Assembly: GCA_020628165.1 (NCBI GenBank)
Contig: JAHDFM010000001.1
Span: 1 to 64,000 of the forward strand
Source of the DNA: Bdellovibrionales bacterium
GTDB taxonomy: Bacteria; Bdellovibrionota; Bdellovibrionia; Bdellovibrionales; UBA1609
Direction: 5' to 3'
Length of the DNA: 64,000 nt
Shown here: piece after piece, positions 61,253 through 64,000 of the stretch
How the letters are laid out: every line of letters begins with the position of its first letter
Numbering within the stretch: position 1 is the first letter of the stretch
Program-made: the position numbers and the translations under genes
Notes under the pieces: model-generated
What the model saw: only the letters and a program-made list of their open reading frames with translations
Told to the model about the DNA's origin: nothing
The model's database searches: none

Positions 61253-62953
61253 ATGAATTATACGCTTTTAATTTGTCAAAATGGTGGAGAGTTTAATCAG
61301 GTTGAACTCAAAGAAGGAGTGTTATCTGTTGGATCTCAATGTGATTCCAATTTTGTAATCGATGATTTTGAGGGAAAGTTATTTATTACAAAAAGTAAAA
61401 AAGGCATTGAAATTGAGTATAAAGGCTTGGGGCTATTTAAGAGCTGGAAAAAGGAAGTCTCAGTTGCAAGCCATTTATTTAGTCTACAAAACCATGACTT
61501 TGTAATTCTCAATAAAAAACTGATGGACACTCAAGGCTCACTTCAATGGGATGTTGGACTGTTTCCAACAAATCCTTTGAAGAAATATTATCCAGAGAAA
61601 TTACTTCATTTTTTGTTATCCACAATTCAATCAAATCAGGGAGCAATTCTTACATTTGCAGAAAACAGGTTAGATGTTTTAGCTTCAAAAAATATAAAAT
61701 TAAAAAATGGTGCCGAGCTTTTTATTCAGAGAATTGTTGAGAATAATCCATCTCAGAATATAATTAATATGAGTTACAACACTCACACTTTATTGTTTGA
61801 AGCAGGTTTGGCACCACTCGATTTTTGTCTCATTCAATGTGAAGGTGGCCACAAAGAAAAAATCATTCTTTATCTCCCTTATACAAAAGAAATGCGTGCT
61901 TTGCCTGAAGGTTTTTTAGAAATCATGTTGAAGCTAAGTGCTGGACAGGTTCTCACACACACCACGTATTTAAAAAACTTAGATTTAAAAAAACAATTAA
62001 CTCATATTGAACATAAGTTTTTTTGGGGGAACACTCCTAAAATGCAATCTTTAAAAAAGTATGTTGATAAGATTGCCAAAACCAATTTAAGCGTGCTCAT
62101 CCATGGTGAAACTGGCACAGGTAAAGAGATGTTAGTTAAGTATATACAGAAAACATCTCATACTAAAAAAGTGGTGACCGTGAACTGTGCTGCTATTCCT
62201 GCAGAATTAGCAGAAAGCACCTTGTTTGGTCATAAAAAGGGTTCTTTTACTGGAGCTATTTCAGATGAGATTGGAAAGTTAAAAGAGGCTGATGGTGGGA
62301 TTCTTTTTTTAGATGAAATCGGTGAATTGAGTTTAGCGATACAAGCAAAGCTCTTGCGAGCCATCCAAGAGCAAAAAGTTACTCCGGTGGGTGGCAAAGA
62401 AATCAGCTCCAACTTTTGGTTGATCACGGCGACTCACCGGGATTTGTTATCAATGATCAAGGGTGGCCTTTTTAGAGAAGATCTTTACTTCAGAATCAAC
62501 GAAGCTATGGTGCAATTGCCGAGTTTAAATGAAAGGCAAGAAGATATAGAGGGGCTTTGCCACTTTTTAGCAGAACAAGTGATCGTTCAAAATAATTTAA
62601 GTGAAAAATATTTTTCCAAAGACTTTCTACATCATATTAAAACAAGGTTATGGAAGGGCAATATCAGAGAATTAAAAACATTTATTAGAAAGTCTCTGTT
62701 ATTAGCAGACAAAAAAGTAGTAGATTTAGAAGTTGTGAACCTTTTTGATAAGCAAACACAAGGCTTACAGCACTCATCGCATTACCCCAATGAATTGCAG
62801 GTGGCTAAAAAAATGTTTGCGAAATCACATATACAAAAGATTTTAGATAAATGCAGTGGCAATAAAACTCAAGCTGCAAAAATATTAGGCATCACAGTTA
62901 GGAACCTATATCGCATTATCAATGAAGAAGTGAATCAGAATTATGAATTTTAA
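61253..62953 (+). CDS. Sigma-54-dependent activator with FHA-like N-terminus
   Basis: 566 residues from the ATG at 61253; a TTG two codons up is also possible. The N-terminal 90 residues (LSVGSQCDSNFVIDD ...) have the strand pattern of FHA domains but lack the usual S-R and S-x-x-H phosphopeptide residues. The AAA+ domain (about 250-490) has GETGTGKE, GSFTGA (the sigma-54 contact motif, a variant of GAFTGA), and LDEIGEL. A Fis-type helix-turn-helix (NKTQAAKILGITVRNLYRII) ends it. There is no receiver domain. It should activate sigma-54 RNA polymerase, with activity controlled by the upstream kinase. Confidence 0.95.
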   Translation: MNYTLLICQNGGEFNQVELKEGVLSVGSQCDSNFVIDDFEGKLFITKSKKGIEIEYKGLGLFKSWKKEVSVASHLFSLQNHDFVILNKKLMDTQGSLQWDVGLFPTNPLKKYYPEKLLHFLLSTIQSNQGAILTFAENRLDVLASKNIKLKNGAELFIQRIVENNPSQNIINMSYNTHTLLFEAGLAPLDFCLIQCEGGHKEKIILYLPYTKEMRALPEGFLEIMLKLSAGQVLTHTTYLKNLDLKKQLTHIEHKFFWGNTPKMQSLKKYVDKIAKTNLSVLIHGETGTGKEMLVKYIQKTSHTKKVVTVNCAAIPAELAESTLFGHKKGSFTGAISDEIGKLKEADGGILFLDEIGELSLAIQAKLLRAIQEQKVTPVGGKEISSNFWLITATHRDLLSMIKGGLFREDLYFRINEAMVQLPSLNERQEDIEGLCHFLAEQVIVQNNLSEKYFSKDFLHHIKTRLWKGNIRELKTFIRKSLLLADKKVVDLEVVNLFDKQTQGLQHSSHYPNELQVAKKMFAKSHIQKILDKCSGNKTQAAKILGITVRNLYRIINEEVNQNYEF

Positions 62954-63021
62954 AACAGGGTGTAGTGAAATAAATGTCATACCTAACATGCCATAAGCTG
63001 TTGAAAATACTCAATCAAAAG

Positions 63022-63038
63022 CTGGCACAACTATTGAT
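63022..63038 (+). promoter_or_regulatory. Candidate sigma-54 promoter of the beta-barrel gene at 63073
   Basis: CTGGCACAACTATTGAT has a perfect TGGCAC -24 box (63023-63028) and a TTGAT in place of TTGCT at -12 (63034-63038), with spacing correct. The site lies about 70 bases past an activator gene. TGTCAT and ATGCCA (62975-62993) form a loose inverted pair upstream that could be its enhancer, but this is weak. Confidence 0.55.
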
Positions 63039-63072
63039 CTGTTTTGGGGCAAACATTCACTACGGAGGAAAA

Positions 63073-64000
63073 ATGAAACATCTAATTTTAATACTATGCT
63101 CAATCACATGTTTAAACGTTGTTGCTGAAACGGAGCAAAATGATTTTGCGACACTCTCTGAGCAAGAGTTAAAAGAAAAAATAAATGCTTATCAAAAAGC
63201 GCTTGAGATTAAAAAAAATCAACCGGAGATAAAAAAAGAACCAATAACAATTCCTGTTGTGATTGAACCCGTGGTTAAGCCAGTTAAGGTCAAAGAAAGT
63301 ATTGAAGAAAAAAATAAATCACCACAAAGTGAAACAAAGGAAGTGAGCAAAGGTGTTGAGTATTTGAAATCTGAAGATGGTAGCAATGTCTATAATTTTA
63401 ATTTTTATAACAAGGGTGTCAGTAAAACATCGCAAGGAGTTCGTTATCAACAGAAGGATAGCTCTCCTAAACTAATATCTACTGTGAGTAAGGTAAATAA
63501 TGAAAATTCCAAAAAGGAGCCTTTAAAAAAGCCAATAATAGGACCAGTTTACGAAGCGGTTTTTTTGGACACTAGTGAAATTGTTTCATCTGAGTTCAAT
63601 GAATATGTACTAAGTAAAATTTTATTTAGAATAGGGCATAAACAGTCAGGTTTTTATGTGAGTCCTTTAGTTTATTTAAATGAAACCGAATCAACTAGTA
63701 CGTATGGAACAAATAGCGAAGAGGATTTTACAGGATTTGGTGGGCGTCTTGGGCGAGTCATAGACTTATCTGAGGTGTTAAGTATGGATATAGGTTTTGA
63801 ATTTAACCGATTAGAGTTCAAGTATACCAGCGAAGATTTTAATAGTATCATTGGTTACGATAAGAGTGTTTACACAACTAAAGTGAATTTATTTTCTTTG
63901 CACTTAGCTCCATTACTGCGTTGGAAAAATATTAACTTATCATTGCCTCTAAGTATTGGCACTGGCAATTCAAAGCACAGTAGTGAGTGGTCTGGTCAGT
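63073..64000 (+). CDS. Exported protein with C-terminal beta-barrel look, cut by window end
   Basis: The ATG at 63073 follows GGAGGAAAA and starts a frame that stays open to the window edge (309 codons seen). A signal peptide (MKHLILILCSITCLNVVA) is followed by a charged, Lys/Glu-rich stretch with coiled-coil tendency (residues 25-110, FATLSEQELKEKINAY), then alternating strands (KILFRIGHKQSGFYVSPLVY, SMDIGFEFNRLEFKYTSE, FSLHLAPLLRWKN, LSLPLSIGTG) that look like an outer membrane barrel. The preceding genes are a PEGA kinase and a sigma-54 activator, which I infer control it. The function is unknown and the C-terminus is missing. Confidence 0.75.
   Translation, partial: MKHLILILCSITCLNVVAETEQNDFATLSEQELKEKINAYQKALEIKKNQPEIKKEPITIPVVIEPVVKPVKVKESIEEKNKSPQSETKEVSKGVEYLKSEDGSNVYNFNFYNKGVSKTSQGVRYQQKDSSPKLISTVSKVNNENSKKEPLKKPIIGPVYEAVFLDTSEIVSSEFNEYVLSKILFRIGHKQSGFYVSPLVYLNETESTSTYGTNSEEDFTGFGGRLGRVIDLSEVLSMDIGFEFNRLEFKYTSEDFNSIIGYDKSVYTTKVNLFSLHLAPLLRWKNINLSLPLSIGTGNSKHSSEWSGQ

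Noticed and set aside
1-64000. CRISPR array, prophage or integrative element
   Set aside because: No regularly spaced direct repeats with unique spacers, no integrase or phage structural genes, and the tRNA-Ser shows no attachment-site duplication within the window.

Overview
The window is AT-rich and gene-dense, with the standard genetic code. It reads like the chromosome of a Gram-negative, Bdellovibrio-like bacterium (Bdellovibrionota or a close relative). This placement is an inference. It rests on the many Sec-exported proteins, lipoproteins and beta-barrels of unknown family, the frequent sigma-54 (-24/-12) promoters, a Ser/Thr kinase next to an FHA-like sigma-54 activator, a lytic transglycosylase with LysM, and a pgpA-pncC-recA / recX-alaS housekeeping block. 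No 16S gene is present to settle the taxonomy.

Layout. 1-540: the end of an exported c-type cytochrome-like protein and a tRNA-Ser(GGA). 565-5733: a six-gene leftward operon that looks like a microcin-C-type peptide-nucleotide pathway. Its order is a small exported peptide ending in Asn, an MccB-like E1 adenylyltransferase, two membrane proteins (one HTTM/SdpB-like), an MccF-like S66 peptidase and a Nudix hydrolase. A methyltransferase lies divergently beside it. This is the best candidate for an undescribed system. 5749-11845: a papain-like exported protease and two paralogous, repeat-rich, glycine-zipper exported proteins, the second frameshifted at a C8 tract. All three have sigma-54 promoters. 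12292-24706: recQ, several envelope or exported unknowns, an MFS transporter, adenosine deaminase, transketolase and tatA. 24789-35641: pcnB-type nucleotidyltransferase, hydrolase, DEAD-box helicase, TolB-like lipoprotein, mutY, speB, a pair of small exported paralogues and a glycosyltransferase whose stop codon lies in a perfect 27-bp palindrome. 35691-36371: a gene remnant and a PH-domain gene with an in-frame amber codon. 36454-43143: alaS, recX, a PilT-like pseudo-ATPase, and pgpA-pncC-recA with a terminator. 43247-56224: mostly exported proteins of unknown function, including a PcfJ-like protein, a lipoprotein FAD oxidoreductase, an NlpC/P60-like enzyme, a lactonase-type propeller and a coupled three-gene YD-repeat cassette. 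56221-59378: lipase-like hydrolase, aspartate kinase and MltD-like transglycosylase. 59742-64000: kinase, then sigma-54 activator, then a sigma-54 promoter and a beta-barrel gene cut by the window end.

Two themes tie the region together. First, several exported or envelope genes carry GG-N10-GC (-24/-12) promoters and a sigma-54 activator is encoded locally, so part of this exported proteome is probably switched on together. Second, several loci are decayed or switchable: the C8 tract, an amber codon, a missing canonical start codon and two C-terminal gene remnants. The accessory genes are therefore turning over quickly between stable housekeeping blocks. All functional calls come from reading motifs by eye. 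No database search or structure prediction was run.
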